Below, piece after piece: positions 1 to 7,213 of a DNA stretch of 10,711 bases. The notes under the pieces were generated by a model. That model did not search any database, was not told the origin of the DNA, and worked only from the letters and a program-made list of their open reading frames with translations. Each line of letters opens with the position of its first letter. Within the stretch, counting starts at the first letter, position 1. The DNA comes from an uncultured Clostridia bacterium. GTDB lineage: Bacteria > Bacillota > Clostridia > Oscillospirales > Ruminococcaceae. The position numbers were made by a program, and so were the translations under genes. The DNA is taken from positions 1 to 10,711 of the forward strand of contig CAMWLH010000044.1 of the NCBI GenBank assembly GCA_947175045.1, written 5' to 3'.

Positions 1-99
1 CACAGGTTTCTCGGGCATACCCAGCTTTAGGTGCTTGCTGGTTCGCTGTTGGGCATAATCATAGCGATTGTATTTCCCTTGCCCGGGGCAGGCGGTTAG
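1..99 (+). pseudogene. 3' end of divergent PAP2 family (DUF212/YuiD-like) membrane protein, interrupted by in-frame TAG
   Basis: Frame 1 reads HRFLGHTQL, then TAG at 28-30, then VLAGSLLGIIIAIVFPL and a second TAG at 97-99. The text on both sides of the first stop matches, in one frame, the C-terminal pattern I recall for DUF212/YuiD proteins (a ...LGHTP-L-x-V-x-x-G-x-x-x-G-I... stretch leading into a last membrane helix). The stop therefore seems to replace one residue, plausibly Gln (CAG to TAG). The gene body lies outside the window. This family is an integral membrane protein of poorly defined function and is often found upstream of dxs in Clostridia, which fits the next gene. Either the protein is truncated just before its last hydrophobic segment, or the stop is an assembly error, or it is read through. 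The family call rests on a short tail, so it is moderate. Confidence 0.55.
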
Positions 100-192
100 A
101 CGTGAAAGGTTAAAAATTCGGTTTTATTTGCGTTTAATACTAACTATTTACTTCGGGGTTATTTCCTTAACTTCTGAACGAGGTGTTTTCCG

Positions 193-2022
193 ATGTATCT
201 TAATGACAGTATAAATCATGACAAAATTTCAAAAATGTCCGTTTCGCAGCTTAAGGCGCTTTGCAGGGAGCTGCGGAGCTGTATTCTGCGTACGGTTTAC
301 GAGAACGGCGGGCATTTATCCTCTAATCTGGGCACGGTTGAGCTGACTGTGGCTTTGCATTACGTTTTTGATGTGCCGAGGGATAAGATCCTGTGGGACG
401 TTGGACATCAGGCATATGCACACAAGCTGCTTACGGGGCGTTATTCGCGGTTCGTAACGCTCCGTAAAAAGGGCGGGATATCGGGCTTTACCCGCCGCGG
501 GGAATCCGAGGCGGACGCGTTTATATCGGGGCACAGCAGCACATCGGTATCCGCAGCGCTCGGAATAGCCGCCGCAATGCGAATAAAGGACGAGAGCGGC
601 GCGGTGGCGGCGGTCATAGGCGACGGAGCGTTCACGGGCGGCATGGCATACGAGGGGCTTAACAACGCGGGAAAGAGCGGGCTGCCGCTCACCCTTATCC
701 TCAACGACAACGCGATGTCCATCGGCAAAAGCACGGGAGCTTTCGCGCGGTATCTGGCGCATATACGCTCCACGCGGCGCTACTACTGTGCAAAGGAGCA
801 TTTCAAGACCGCTTTGTCCTCGCTGCCGCTGGTGGGGGAGCGAATGGAGCGCGCCGTCCGCGCTGCGAAAAGCATACTTAAGGACGCGCTTTATGACAAC
901 AGCACTCTGTTTGAAAATCTGGGCTTTGCCTATATCGGACCCGTGTTCGGGCACGACCTCGAAAATCTTATCGAAGCGCTCTCGCTTGCCAAGCTGACGG
1001 AGCGCCCTTGCGTAGTGCATGTTTTTACGAGCAAGGGCAAGGGCTACAAGCCCGCGGAGGAGAACCCCGGAGAGTATCACGCTGTCGTGAAAAGCAAGCC
1101 GCGGCTGTGTTATTCGGAGGTTTTCGGGCGGGAGCTGGAGCGGCTGGGAAAGCTGGACGGGCGTATCTGCGCGGTAACGGCGGCGATGAAATACGCTACG
1201 GGTCTGAATTATTTCAAGGAATCCTGCCCCGCGCGTTTTTTTGACGCAGGGATAGCGGAGCAGCATTCCGTGACCTTCGCGGCGGGACTTGCGGCGGAGG
1301 GTATGCTGCCCGTGTTCGCGGTATATTCCACCTTTTTGCAGCGGGGCTTTGACCAGATAATACACGACTGCGCTATTGAAAAAACTCATGTTGTGCTTGC
1401 GATAGACCGCGCGGGATTTGTGGGAGAGGACGGAGAAACTCATCAGGGAGTTTTTGACGTGCCGATGCTGCGAATGATACCAAACGCGGTGATACTCGCG
1501 CCCGCTTCGTTCGAGGAGCTGCGGCAGTGCCTAAAAAGGGCGCTGTACGATATTGAGGGCGTGGCGGCGGTGCGCTATCCCAAAGGGAGCGAAAATACCG
1601 TTTCCGCGGATAATCTCGGAGCGGCGGGAGCGGCGCTGATACCCGCGCGGGAGCTTGCTTATTCGGGAAAGCACAATAAAACTCTTGCGGTAAGCTACGG
1701 CAGGATATCCGCCGCATTGGCTGCCGCGTGCTCGGAAGCGGGTGCGGATCTTTTGCGGCTGGTGAGGATTTCTCCCGTTCCGGAAGGTGCGATAGATATC
1801 GCGGCGGGTTATGAGCGGGTGGTATTTTTCGAGGAGGGTATACTCCGCGGCGGCGCTGCGGAGGGCTTCGCGGCGGCGCTGACAGCGCGGGGATACCGCG
1901 GCGATTATGAAACAGTCGGCGTGAGCGACCGATTTGTACCAATGGGAACGGTGGAGGAGCAGCTTGAAATGTTCGGGTTGGACAAATCGGGAATTATAAG
2001 CCGCCTGACCTCCGAACGCTGA
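193..2022 (+). CDS. dxs: 1-deoxy-D-xylulose-5-phosphate synthase
   Basis: Cytoplasmic thiamine-diphosphate enzyme that condenses pyruvate and glyceraldehyde 3-phosphate to DXP, the first step of the MEP isoprenoid pathway and a branch point to thiamine and pyridoxal. The 609 residues match the usual family length (about 620). Visible motifs: GGHLSSNLG near residue 40, the VGHQAYAHKLLTGR segment, SGHSSTS, the ThDP/Mg pair GDG (143-145) with NDN (171-173), a pyrimidine domain with DRAGFVGEDG from 405, and a C-terminal DRFVPMG segment. The ATG is preceded by CGAGGTG (179-185) with 7-nt spacing. Two usually conserved patches differ: after NDN-x-MSI the family SPNVGA/SENVGA reads GKSTGA, and the family GPVDGH reads GPVFGH. 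With DGETHQG this suggests a divergent clostridial clade. The stop is 15 bp from tlyA, so the genes are probably co-transcribed. Confidence 0.96.
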   Translation: MYLNDSINHDKISKMSVSQLKALCRELRSCILRTVYENGGHLSSNLGTVELTVALHYVFDVPRDKILWDVGHQAYAHKLLTGRYSRFVTLRKKGGISGFTRRGESEADAFISGHSSTSVSAALGIAAAMRIKDESGAVAAVIGDGAFTGGMAYEGLNNAGKSGLPLTLILNDNAMSIGKSTGAFARYLAHIRSTRRYYCAKEHFKTALSSLPLVGERMERAVRAAKSILKDALYDNSTLFENLGFAYIGPVFGHDLENLIEALSLAKLTERPCVVHVFTSKGKGYKPAEENPGEYHAVVKSKPRLCYSEVFGRELERLGKLDGRICAVTAAMKYATGLNYFKESCPARFFDAGIAEQHSVTFAAGLAAEGMLPVFAVYSTFLQRGFDQIIHDCAIEKTHVVLAIDRAGFVGEDGETHQGVFDVPMLRMIPNAVILAPASFEELRQCLKRALYDIEGVAAVRYPKGSENTVSADNLGAAGAALIPARELAYSGKHNKTLAVSYGRISAALAAACSEAGADLLRLVRISPVPEGAIDIAAGYERVVFFEEGILRGGAAEGFAAALTARGYRGDYETVGVSDRFVPMGTVEEQLEMFGLDKSGIISRLTSER

Positions 2023-2037
2023 TTTTAGGAGTATACG

Positions 2038-2769
2038 ATGCGTCTTGATGTTTATCTTACCGAAAAAAAGCTCGTCAAAAGCCGCACGGCAGCACAAAGT
2101 CTTATAAATATCGGCGGTGTTTACGTCAACGGGAGAATGGCGCAGAAAAGCTCCATGGACGTAACGGAAGCGAACGTTGTCACTATCGAGGAGATAAAGC
2201 TGCCCAAATATGTCGGGCGCGGCGGCTTGAAACTGGAGGGCGCTGTGGAGCGCTTCGGGCTTGAGCTTTCGGGGGCGGTGTGCGTTGACGTGGGAGCAAG
2301 CACGGGAGGGTTCACGGATTGTATGCTGCAATACGGGGCGGCAAGGGTGTACGCGGTGGACGTAGGCAGGGGGCAGCTCAATGAGAAGCTGCGCAAGGAC
2401 CCGTGTGTGATCTCACATGAACAGACGGATATACGGGAGTTCACGCTTGACGAGTACCCCGAGGGTGCGGATTTCATCGGCGCGGACGTGTCTTTTATCT
2501 CGCTGAAATTGGTGTTGCCCGAGATATACAGGCTGCTGAAATGCGGTGGGAGCGCGGTAACGCTTATAAAACCGCAGTTTGAGGCGGGCAGAGGTGCGCT
2601 TAACAAGCGTGGGATAGTTACTGACAGAAAGACGCGCGAGCTTGTTGTGGCGGAGCTTACGCGGTTCGCGGAGCAGTGCGGCTTTACGGTCGCGGGGGTC
2701 ACTGAATCCCCTATAACTGGCGGGGACGGCAACGCGGAATATCTTATGTATATCATTAAAGACCGATAA
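2038..2769 (+). CDS. tlyA: TlyA family rRNA (cytidine-2'-O)-methyltransferase, hemolysin A family
   Basis: Characterised TlyA proteins methylate the ribose 2'-OH of cytidines in 16S and 23S rRNA using S-adenosylmethionine; the old 'hemolysin' name comes from heterologous phenotypes. The 243 residues contain an N-terminal S4 RNA-binding domain (about 1-60, RLDVYL, KSRTAAQSLI, GGVYVNG), a linker YVGRGGLKL (58-66), and an FtsJ-like Rossmann methyltransferase with SAM motif DVGASTGGF (84-92), ADVSFISL and LIKPQFE. These carry the Lys/Asp/Lys residues expected of the 2'-O catalytic set. AGGAG (2027-2031) lies 6 nt before the ATG. The position between dxs and nadK is the usual clostridial arrangement. 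Length is normal for the family and nothing looks broken. Confidence 0.94.
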   Translation: MRLDVYLTEKKLVKSRTAAQSLINIGGVYVNGRMAQKSSMDVTEANVVTIEEIKLPKYVGRGGLKLEGAVERFGLELSGAVCVDVGASTGGFTDCMLQYGAARVYAVDVGRGQLNEKLRKDPCVISHEQTDIREFTLDEYPEGADFIGADVSFISLKLVLPEIYRLLKCGGSAVTLIKPQFEAGRGALNKRGIVTDRKTRELVVAELTRFAEQCGFTVAGVTESPITGGDGNAEYLMYIIKDR

Positions 2770-2783
2770 TTTCGGTATAGTAT

Positions 2784-2790
2784 GGGGAGG
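2784..2790 (+). promoter_or_regulatory. Ribosome binding site that fixes the nadK start
   Basis: GGGGAGG lies 8 nt upstream of TTG 2799. An upstream in-frame GTG at 2790 begins on the last base of this Shine-Dalgarno, so it cannot use it. This favours the TTG start and removes three residues (MRR) from the longest reading frame. Confidence 0.65.
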
Positions 2791-2798
2791 TGCGGCGC

Positions 2799-3641
2799 TT
2801 GGGCGGGCTGAGAGTGCTTATCGGCTGCAATGAGATGAACGGAGAGTCGGTCGGACTGGCTAAAAATATCTGCCTGATGCTTGAAAAAAACGACATAACT
2901 CCTTGCGTGACGGACGGGCGCGGCGCGGATATTCCCGCGGAGGCGGTGAAGTCCCCCGCGGAATGTACCCATATAGTAACCATAGGCGGCGACGGAACTA
3001 TCCTGAAATGGGGCAAGACCGCGGCGGAATACGATATCCCTCTGCTTGGAGTAAATATGGGCAGACTGGGCTTTATGGCTACGCTGGAGCGCGGTGAAGT
3101 AGATATGATCCCGCGGCTGCTTTCCGAGGGAAACGTCAGCCGCAGAATGCTGATGGACTGCGCCGTAATTCGCGCCGACGGCTCGCGCCGTGTCAAGCCC
3201 GTGCTCAATGATGTGGTGATAGCCCGCGAAAGCGGCAGCAAGCTCCCCGAATTCAGCATATTCTGCGGCGGCGCGGAGGTGTCGCATTTGCGCGCGGACG
3301 GCGTTATTCTAAGTACCCCAACAGGCTCTACCGCTTATTCGCTGTCGGCGGGAGGTCCTATCCTTTCGCCCGAGCTTGAGTGCATAGAGTTTACCGCGCT
3401 CTGCCCTCACACGCTGTTTAACCGCCCCATGATTTTCTCCGCCAGTCATGAGGTCACGGTGAGCGTGCGCGAATATCAGGGCAGCCGCGTGACCGTGAGT
3501 ATCGACGGGGAAAACGACCTCTCGTTCGGCGAGGGGGACGAAATAAGGCTCACACGCTCCGCAAAGTCCCTGCGGCTTATTGAGGCGGGCGGCGGTTTTT
3601 ACGGCTCTGTGCGCAGCAAGCTTATGCAGCCGCTTAAATAG
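2799..3641 (+). CDS. nadK: NAD(+) kinase
   Basis: ATP- (or polyphosphate-) dependent kinase that phosphorylates NAD to NADP in the cytoplasm; it is the only route to NADP in most bacteria. The 280 residues (from TTG 2799) are typical. Family signatures are in order: GGDGT at 63-67 (phosphate binding and catalysis), NMGRLGF at 86-92, the TPTGSTAYSLSAGGPI block from 173, LCPHTLFNRPMI, and a C-terminal VSIDGE strand. An alternative GTG start at 2790 overlaps the ribosome binding site and is less likely. The gene follows tlyA by 29 bp as in other Clostridia, while the next gene is separated by a palindromic element. The gene ends in TAG, the same codon as the internal stop at position 28. Confidence 0.95.
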   Translation: MGGLRVLIGCNEMNGESVGLAKNICLMLEKNDITPCVTDGRGADIPAEAVKSPAECTHIVTIGGDGTILKWGKTAAEYDIPLLGVNMGRLGFMATLERGEVDMIPRLLSEGNVSRRMLMDCAVIRADGSRRVKPVLNDVVIARESGSKLPEFSIFCGGAEVSHLRADGVILSTPTGSTAYSLSAGGPILSPELECIEFTALCPHTLFNRPMIFSASHEVTVSVREYQGSRVTVSIDGENDLSFGEGDEIRLTRSAKSLRLIEAGGGFYGSVRSKLMQPLK

Positions 3642-3673
3642 GTCAAAGTTTGTTCAACGCAAGGTAGACGCAG

Positions 3674-3753
3674 GAAATTTTTCGCGGGAGCCTAAGTGCG
3701 TAACACGGAGCGAAGCGGAGTGTTGCGTACTTAGGCGGGTCGCGGAAAATTTC
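3674..3753 (+). repeat. Palindromic intergenic element A (nested long inverted repeat)
   Basis: The outer arms GAAATTTTTCGCG (3674-3686) and CGCGGAAAATTTC (3741-3753) pair over 13 bp with one G-U. The inner arms CCTAAGTGCGTAACAC (3691-3706) and GTGTTGCGTACTTAGG (3720-3735) pair over 16 bp with two G-U, leaving the 13-nt loop GGAGCGAAGCGGA. The 5' flank has GACGCAG and the 3' flank is AT-rich, as in elements B and C. There is no run of T directly after the stem, so it is a poor simple terminator. It lies in the 134-bp gap between nadK and the methyltransferase gene. Confidence 0.8.
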
Positions 3754-3775
3754 AAATTAAAATAAGGAGAGGACA

Positions 3776-4516
3776 ATGGAACAGAATATCTTTGATAACC
3801 CCGAGTTTTTTGAAGGCTATAAGGCTTTAAGGGAGACCGACGATAATCTCAATGTTTTGTTGGAGCAGCCCGCTATGCGAAAGCTCCTGCCCGATATAAA
3901 AGGTAAAAGAGTACTGGATATCGGCTGCGGCGCGGGCGGGAACTGCCTTGATTTCGTGAACCGAGGCGCGGAGAGCGTCACGGGAATAGACCTTTCGGAG
4001 AAAATGCTGGAGCTGGCGTGGGAGAACTGCTCCCACGAAAAAATAACCTATCTGCGAATGAGTATGTCGGATCTATCGGAGTTGAAGGGCGGCTTTGGAC
4101 TGGTTTACAGTTCGCTGGCGGTGCATTACGCGGAGGATTTCCCGCGGCTTATGCGTGAGATATACGCGCTGACGGAGCAGGGAGGAACGCTGCTTTTCTC
4201 GCAGGAGCACCCTATTGTGACAGCGACTGTGGGCGGAGGTCATTGGAATTATGACGAAAACGGAAATCGCGTGTCATGGAACTTTTCCGACTATCAGCGC
4301 GGCGGAAAACGCACGGTGAAGTGGTTTGTGGATAGTGTTGAGAAATATCACCGGACTTTTTCGGAGGTAATAAACGCGGTAATCGCGGCGGGATTTACAA
4401 TTGAGGAGATATGCGAACCCGTGCCCGATGAGTACGCGCTGCAAAAGCGCCCGGAACTGGTAAAGGATTTTATCAAATCAAATTACCTTATCGTCAAGGC
4501 AAGGAAAATGCAATAA
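3776..4516 (+). CDS. Class I SAM-dependent methyltransferase, substrate unknown
   Basis: A 246-residue soluble protein with a Rossmann-like SAM domain of the Methyltransf_11/UbiE-like type. Motif I is VLDIGCGAG (46-54), followed by the acidic ribose-binding strand TGIDLSEKMLELA, a motif near YSSLAVHYAED, and GGTLLFSQEHP, which resembles the post-motif II strand. The C-terminal third (around NYDENGNRVSWNF and YHRTFSEVINA) is probably a substrate-binding cap, as in other small-molecule methyltransferases. I cannot name the substrate. AAGGAGAGG (3764-3772) precedes the ATG. The gene runs into argR (20 bp to ATG 4537) and so is likely co-transcribed with argR. It is not part of the usual dxs-tlyA-nadK-argR-recN series, and its 5' side is bordered by a palindromic element, which suggests later insertion. 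Confidence 0.85.
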   Translation: MEQNIFDNPEFFEGYKALRETDDNLNVLLEQPAMRKLLPDIKGKRVLDIGCGAGGNCLDFVNRGAESVTGIDLSEKMLELAWENCSHEKITYLRMSMSDLSELKGGFGLVYSSLAVHYAEDFPRLMREIYALTEQGGTLLFSQEHPIVTATVGGGHWNYDENGNRVSWNFSDYQRGGKRTVKWFVDSVEKYHRTFSEVINAVIAAGFTIEEICEPVPDEYALQKRPELVKDFIKSNYLIVKARKMQ

Positions 4517-4517
4517 C

Positions 4518-4527
4518 AAAAGGGGTG
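4518..4527 (+). promoter_or_regulatory. Ribosome binding site that fixes the argR start
   Basis: AAAAGGGGTG ends 9 nt before ATG 4537. The upstream in-frame GTG (4525-4527) is inside this Shine-Dalgarno, so the ATG start, which gives the family-like N-terminus MEKRQRQ, is preferred. Confidence 0.6.
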
Positions 4528-4536
4528 TTATCCGCT

Positions 4537-4977
4537 ATGGAGAAACGACAGCGCCAGGCAACGCTGTTAAGAATAATATCCGAGAAAGAGGTCGAAACGC
4601 AGGAGGAGCTGCGCCGCTGTCTTGCCGAAGCGGGGATAACCGCCACGCAGGCTACCATATCACGGGATATGCGGGAGCTTAAGATACGCAAGGGCATTGC
4701 GGAGAGCGGCGCTAACTGCTATTATGTCGGAGCGGCTGCTCCCGAGCGGCACAACAGTATTTTCGCGCAGTCGGTGATTGCGGTGGACTACGCGGGCAAC
4801 ATGGTGGTGATACGATGTCACGCGGGAATGGCTCCCGCCGCCTGCAAGATAGTGGACGAAAAGAGCTTCGGGCTGGTCGTGGGAACAATAGCGGGGGACG
4901 ACACCATTTTTGTGCTGACCCGCTCGGAAAAACACGCTATCCAATTGGTCGAGCAGCTTAAGACCATGTACACCTGA
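4537..4977 (+). CDS. argR: Arginine repressor ArgR/AhrC
   Basis: Arginine-responsive hexameric transcription factor that represses arginine biosynthesis genes and can activate catabolic ones. The 146 residues have the family layout: an N-terminal winged helix-turn-helix (about 1-65) with EKEVETQEELRRCL and the hallmark ATQATISRD, and a C-terminal oligomerisation and arginine-binding domain (about 75-146) with the GTIAGDDTIFV motif whose Asp pair contacts arginine in characterised homologues. The longest frame starts 12 nt earlier at GTG 4525, but that codon overlaps the ribosome binding site. ArgR immediately upstream of recN is a classic Firmicutes arrangement. I see no obvious ARG-box operator in the window, so its targets are elsewhere. 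Confidence 0.95.
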   Translation: MEKRQRQATLLRIISEKEVETQEELRRCLAEAGITATQATISRDMRELKIRKGIAESGANCYYVGAAAPERHNSIFAQSVIAVDYAGNMVVIRCHAGMAPAACKIVDEKSFGLVVGTIAGDDTIFVLTRSEKHAIQLVEQLKTMYT

Positions 4978-5082
4978 CAGTCGGAAGCGGAACGGGGTAT
5001 GACAGGCGAAATTTTTGGATTTTTTAAATAACCGGCTTTAGGTCAACATTATAAACATTAACCGATATACGGGGGTGATGAG

Positions 5083-6744
5083 GTGCTGAAGGAGCTTTCT
5101 ATTGAGAATCTCGCGGTTATCGAGCGGGTGGACGCGAGGTTTGACGATAAATTCAACGTTTTTACGGGCGAAACGGGCGCGGGTAAGAGTATACTTATAG
5201 GCGGTATCAACGCTATTCTTGGGCAGCGCACCACAAAGGATATCGTCCGCACGGGTGCGCCTAAGGCGGTCATCAGCGCCGTTTTCGACGAGCTGCCCGC
5301 GGAGGCGGCGGACAAGCTCTCGGAGCTTGGCTTTTCCGCGGAGGATGGCGAGGTCATGCTTACAAGAGAGATATCCGCGGACGGAAAAAGCTCCGCGCGG
5401 ATAAACGGCAGAACGGCTACCGCCGCTATGCTCCGCGAGGTGGGCAGTCTGCTTGTGGATATCCACGGTCAGCATGAAAACCGCATTCTTATGTCAAACG
5501 ACAATCAGCGGGATATTCTTGACAGCTACGGAGCTATCGGGGAGATACTGGAGGATTACCGCGCGAAGTTCCGCGATTTCTCCCGCGTTTCGAGAAAGCT
5601 GAAAACGCTGCGTGAGGAGAACGAGAACCGCGCTTTCAAAACCGAAAAGCTTACCGCCGTTATTGAGGAGCTTGAGGCTCTTAATCTCTCAAAAGGAGAG
5701 GGAGAGCGTCTGGAAAGTGAGCTGGAGCGGTGCAGAAGCTCCGCGAGGATACGCGCGGCTCTGTACAACGCTTATAGCTGCCTTTATGCGGAGGAAAGCT
5801 CCGCGGCGACCGATCTGCTGCGTGAGGCGCGGAAGGCTCTGGAATCCGTATCGGACGCCGAGCCTGCGGCGGGAGAGCTTGCGGGGCGGCTTGATGAGAT
5901 AATTCCCGAGGCGGAGGACATTGCTTCGGAGATTATATCACTGATGAGGGACGACGATGATTACCGCCGCGAGGAGCTTGCCGACCGCGTTTCCGCTCTC
6001 AAGCACGCCAAGCGCAGGTACAATATGGAAAGCGACGAGCTGGTTGATTATCTTGAACAGTGCCGCGGCGAGCTTGCCGAGCTGGGCGGCATGGAGGACG
6101 AGATAGAGGAGCTATCGGAGCAAAAGCATATTCTTGCTGAGGAGGTAAAGAGCCGCGCCGACAACATCACGGCTCTGAGGACTGCCGCCGCGGAGAAGCT
6201 GTCCGCGGAGATATGCGGAGAGCTGAATTTCCTTGCCATGCCGCAGGTGAAGATAGTATTCGCGGTAAAGCCCGACAAAATAACCATAAACGGGCGCGAC
6301 ACGGTGGAAATGCTTATCTCGGCGAACGCGGGCGAGGAGCTTAAGCCGCTGAATAAGATTGCCAGCGGCGGCGAGCTGTCCAGAATAATGCTTGCTATAA
6401 AGAGCGTTCTTGCCGATAACGACGGTATCCCGACGCTTATATTCGACGAGGTGGACGCGGGAATAAGCGGCAGGGCTGCTCAAAAGGTCGGCATAAAGCT
6501 GGCGGAGACCGCGCGCAAGCGTCAGGTGCTGTGCATAACCCACCTTGCGCAGATAGCTTCACGGGCGGACTGCCATCTTCTGATAGAAAAGCAGACTGAC
6601 GGCGGACGGACGTTCACGCATATAGAGCGTCTTGACTTCGAGGGGAGAAAGGCGGAGCTCGCCCGCATTATCGACGGCGAGGGCAGCGAGAGCAGCAAGC
6701 AGACCGCGGAGCAGATGCTCAAGGAAGCCCAAAGAGAGGGCTAA
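5083..6744 (+). CDS. recN: DNA repair ATPase RecN
   Basis: SMC-like ATPase recruited to double-strand breaks in homologous recombination. The 553 residues match family length. The N-terminal head has Walker A GETGAGKS (29-36) and VDIHGQHEN near 125-133. The middle (about 150-400) is rich in Glu, Lys, Arg and Leu with heptad character, as expected of the antiparallel coiled coil. The C-terminal head has the ABC signature SGGELSR (428-434), Walker B LIFDEVDAG (452-460) and the THLAQIAS switch with His 487. The start is GTG 5083 with GGGGGTG (5071-5077) upstream; an ATG at 5078 is out of frame. The 105-bp gap after argR has room for its own promoter, but I find neither a convincing one nor a LexA-type box. 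Confidence 0.96.
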   Translation: MLKELSIENLAVIERVDARFDDKFNVFTGETGAGKSILIGGINAILGQRTTKDIVRTGAPKAVISAVFDELPAEAADKLSELGFSAEDGEVMLTREISADGKSSARINGRTATAAMLREVGSLLVDIHGQHENRILMSNDNQRDILDSYGAIGEILEDYRAKFRDFSRVSRKLKTLREENENRAFKTEKLTAVIEELEALNLSKGEGERLESELERCRSSARIRAALYNAYSCLYAEESSAATDLLREARKALESVSDAEPAAGELAGRLDEIIPEAEDIASEIISLMRDDDDYRREELADRVSALKHAKRRYNMESDELVDYLEQCRGELAELGGMEDEIEELSEQKHILAEEVKSRADNITALRTAAAEKLSAEICGELNFLAMPQVKIVFAVKPDKITINGRDTVEMLISANAGEELKPLNKIASGGELSRIMLAIKSVLADNDGIPTLIFDEVDAGISGRAAQKVGIKLAETARKRQVLCITHLAQIASRADCHLLIEKQTDGGRTFTHIERLDFEGRKAELARIIDGEGSESSKQTAEQMLKEAQREG

Positions 6745-6900
6745 AGGGGCTGCGACAGTGAGAACGTCCCTTATAAAGGGAGAGGTTGCCGGTACGGGGG
6801 GCGGTCGCTCCGACACCCCGACAGGGGCGCTGCCCTAACATCCTGCCCAAGTGACGCGTCACTTTGGAAACCCGAGTCCGCGCTTCGCGCGGGAGCTGTT
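6745..6900 (+). repeat. GC-rich intergenic sequence with several short palindromes
   Basis: Between recN and the trp leader there is no supported gene. The stretch contains CCCTT-ATA-AAGGG (6768-6780), GC-rich runs around 6796-6836, a perfect 16-bp palindrome AAGTGACGCGTCACTT (6849-6864), and a hairpin CCGCG-CTTCG-CGCGG near 6880-6894. The 'tcgctccgacaccccgac' and 'ggggcgctgcccta' wording resembles a GC-rich repeat I recall from intergenic regions of gut Clostridia, but I cannot confirm copy number here. No long T run follows these hairpins. Confidence 0.4.
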
Positions 6901-6901
6901 A

Positions 6902-6944
6902 AGTTTGCACAACCTTTGCAATTGGTTGTGAACTGTAATTTTTT
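6902..6944 (+). terminator. Possible rho-independent terminator after recN
   Basis: AGTT-TG-CACAACC (6902-6914) pairs with GGTTGTG-AACT (6924-6934), giving an 11-bp stem with a 2-nt bulge and a 9-nt loop, followed after four bases by six T (6939-6944). The stem is only moderately GC-rich and the T run is slightly displaced, so the call is tentative. Its place, just before the next promoter, is where the recN transcript would be expected to end. It could instead bind a regulator of that promoter. Confidence 0.4.
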
Positions 6945-6956
6945 ACATTTTACCCC

Positions 6957-6985
6957 TTGACAAAGCAGAGGAATTGTGCTATAAT
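6957..6985 (+). promoter_or_regulatory. Strong sigma-A promoter of the T-box/trpXYZ operon
   Basis: TTGACA (6957-6962) and TATAAT (6980-6985) are both exact consensus hexamers with an ideal 17-bp spacer. TG at 6977-6978 adds an extended -10 (TGCTATAAT). Transcription should begin near 6991-6993, just ahead of the T-box leader. A constitutively strong promoter is typical where control is by transcription attenuation. Confidence 0.9.
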
Positions 6986-7213
6986 ATAAGATGTATAGTG
7001 ATATTAAACCTGTGAGCAGGAGTAGTACGCATTGTCAAAGCCTTACAGAGAGCCGCCGTTGGTGTGAGTGCGGCAGGATAGCTTTGCCGAATGGGCCTGC
7101 GAGGGCAAACCGAAAGATTTATTGAGTAGGGGCGACGTTGCGCGCGTTAAGCGAAACCGTATTGCCGCAATAAAGGCGGCAGCGCGGGCAGAGTGCGCCT
7201 TAAAGGGCGAATT

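Noticed and set aside
100..192. Promoter for dxs in the AT-rich gap
   Set aside because: Candidate -10-like words (TTTAATAC) have no -35 partner at acceptable spacing; only the ribosome binding site at 179-185 is supported.
316..1443. Long open frame on the - strand opposite dxs (375 codons)
   Set aside because: Composition is Arg/His-rich with no recognisable domain, and it lies wholly opposite a clear dxs; long antisense frames are common in GC-rich-codon genes.
2121..3287. Long open frame on the - strand across tlyA and nadK
   Set aside because: It spans two well-supported genes and their junction, has no family motif, and is Ser/Pro/Ala-rich shadow sequence.
3642..3775. CRISPR-like or tRNA gene reading of the intergenic palindromes
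   Set aside because: There are no regularly spaced direct repeats, and the hairpins lack an acceptor stem with CCA, a T-arm or an anticodon-arm layout.
5004..5031. Possible fourth relic of the palindromic element family upstream of recN (GCGAAATTTTTGGATTTTTTAAATA)
   Set aside because: The AT-rich text resembles a right end, but there is no matching left arm and no exact shared word as long as those in B and C.
4978..5082. LexA/SOS box controlling recN
   Set aside because: I looked for a GAAC-N4-GTTC-type box in the gap and found none, so SOS control is not claimed.
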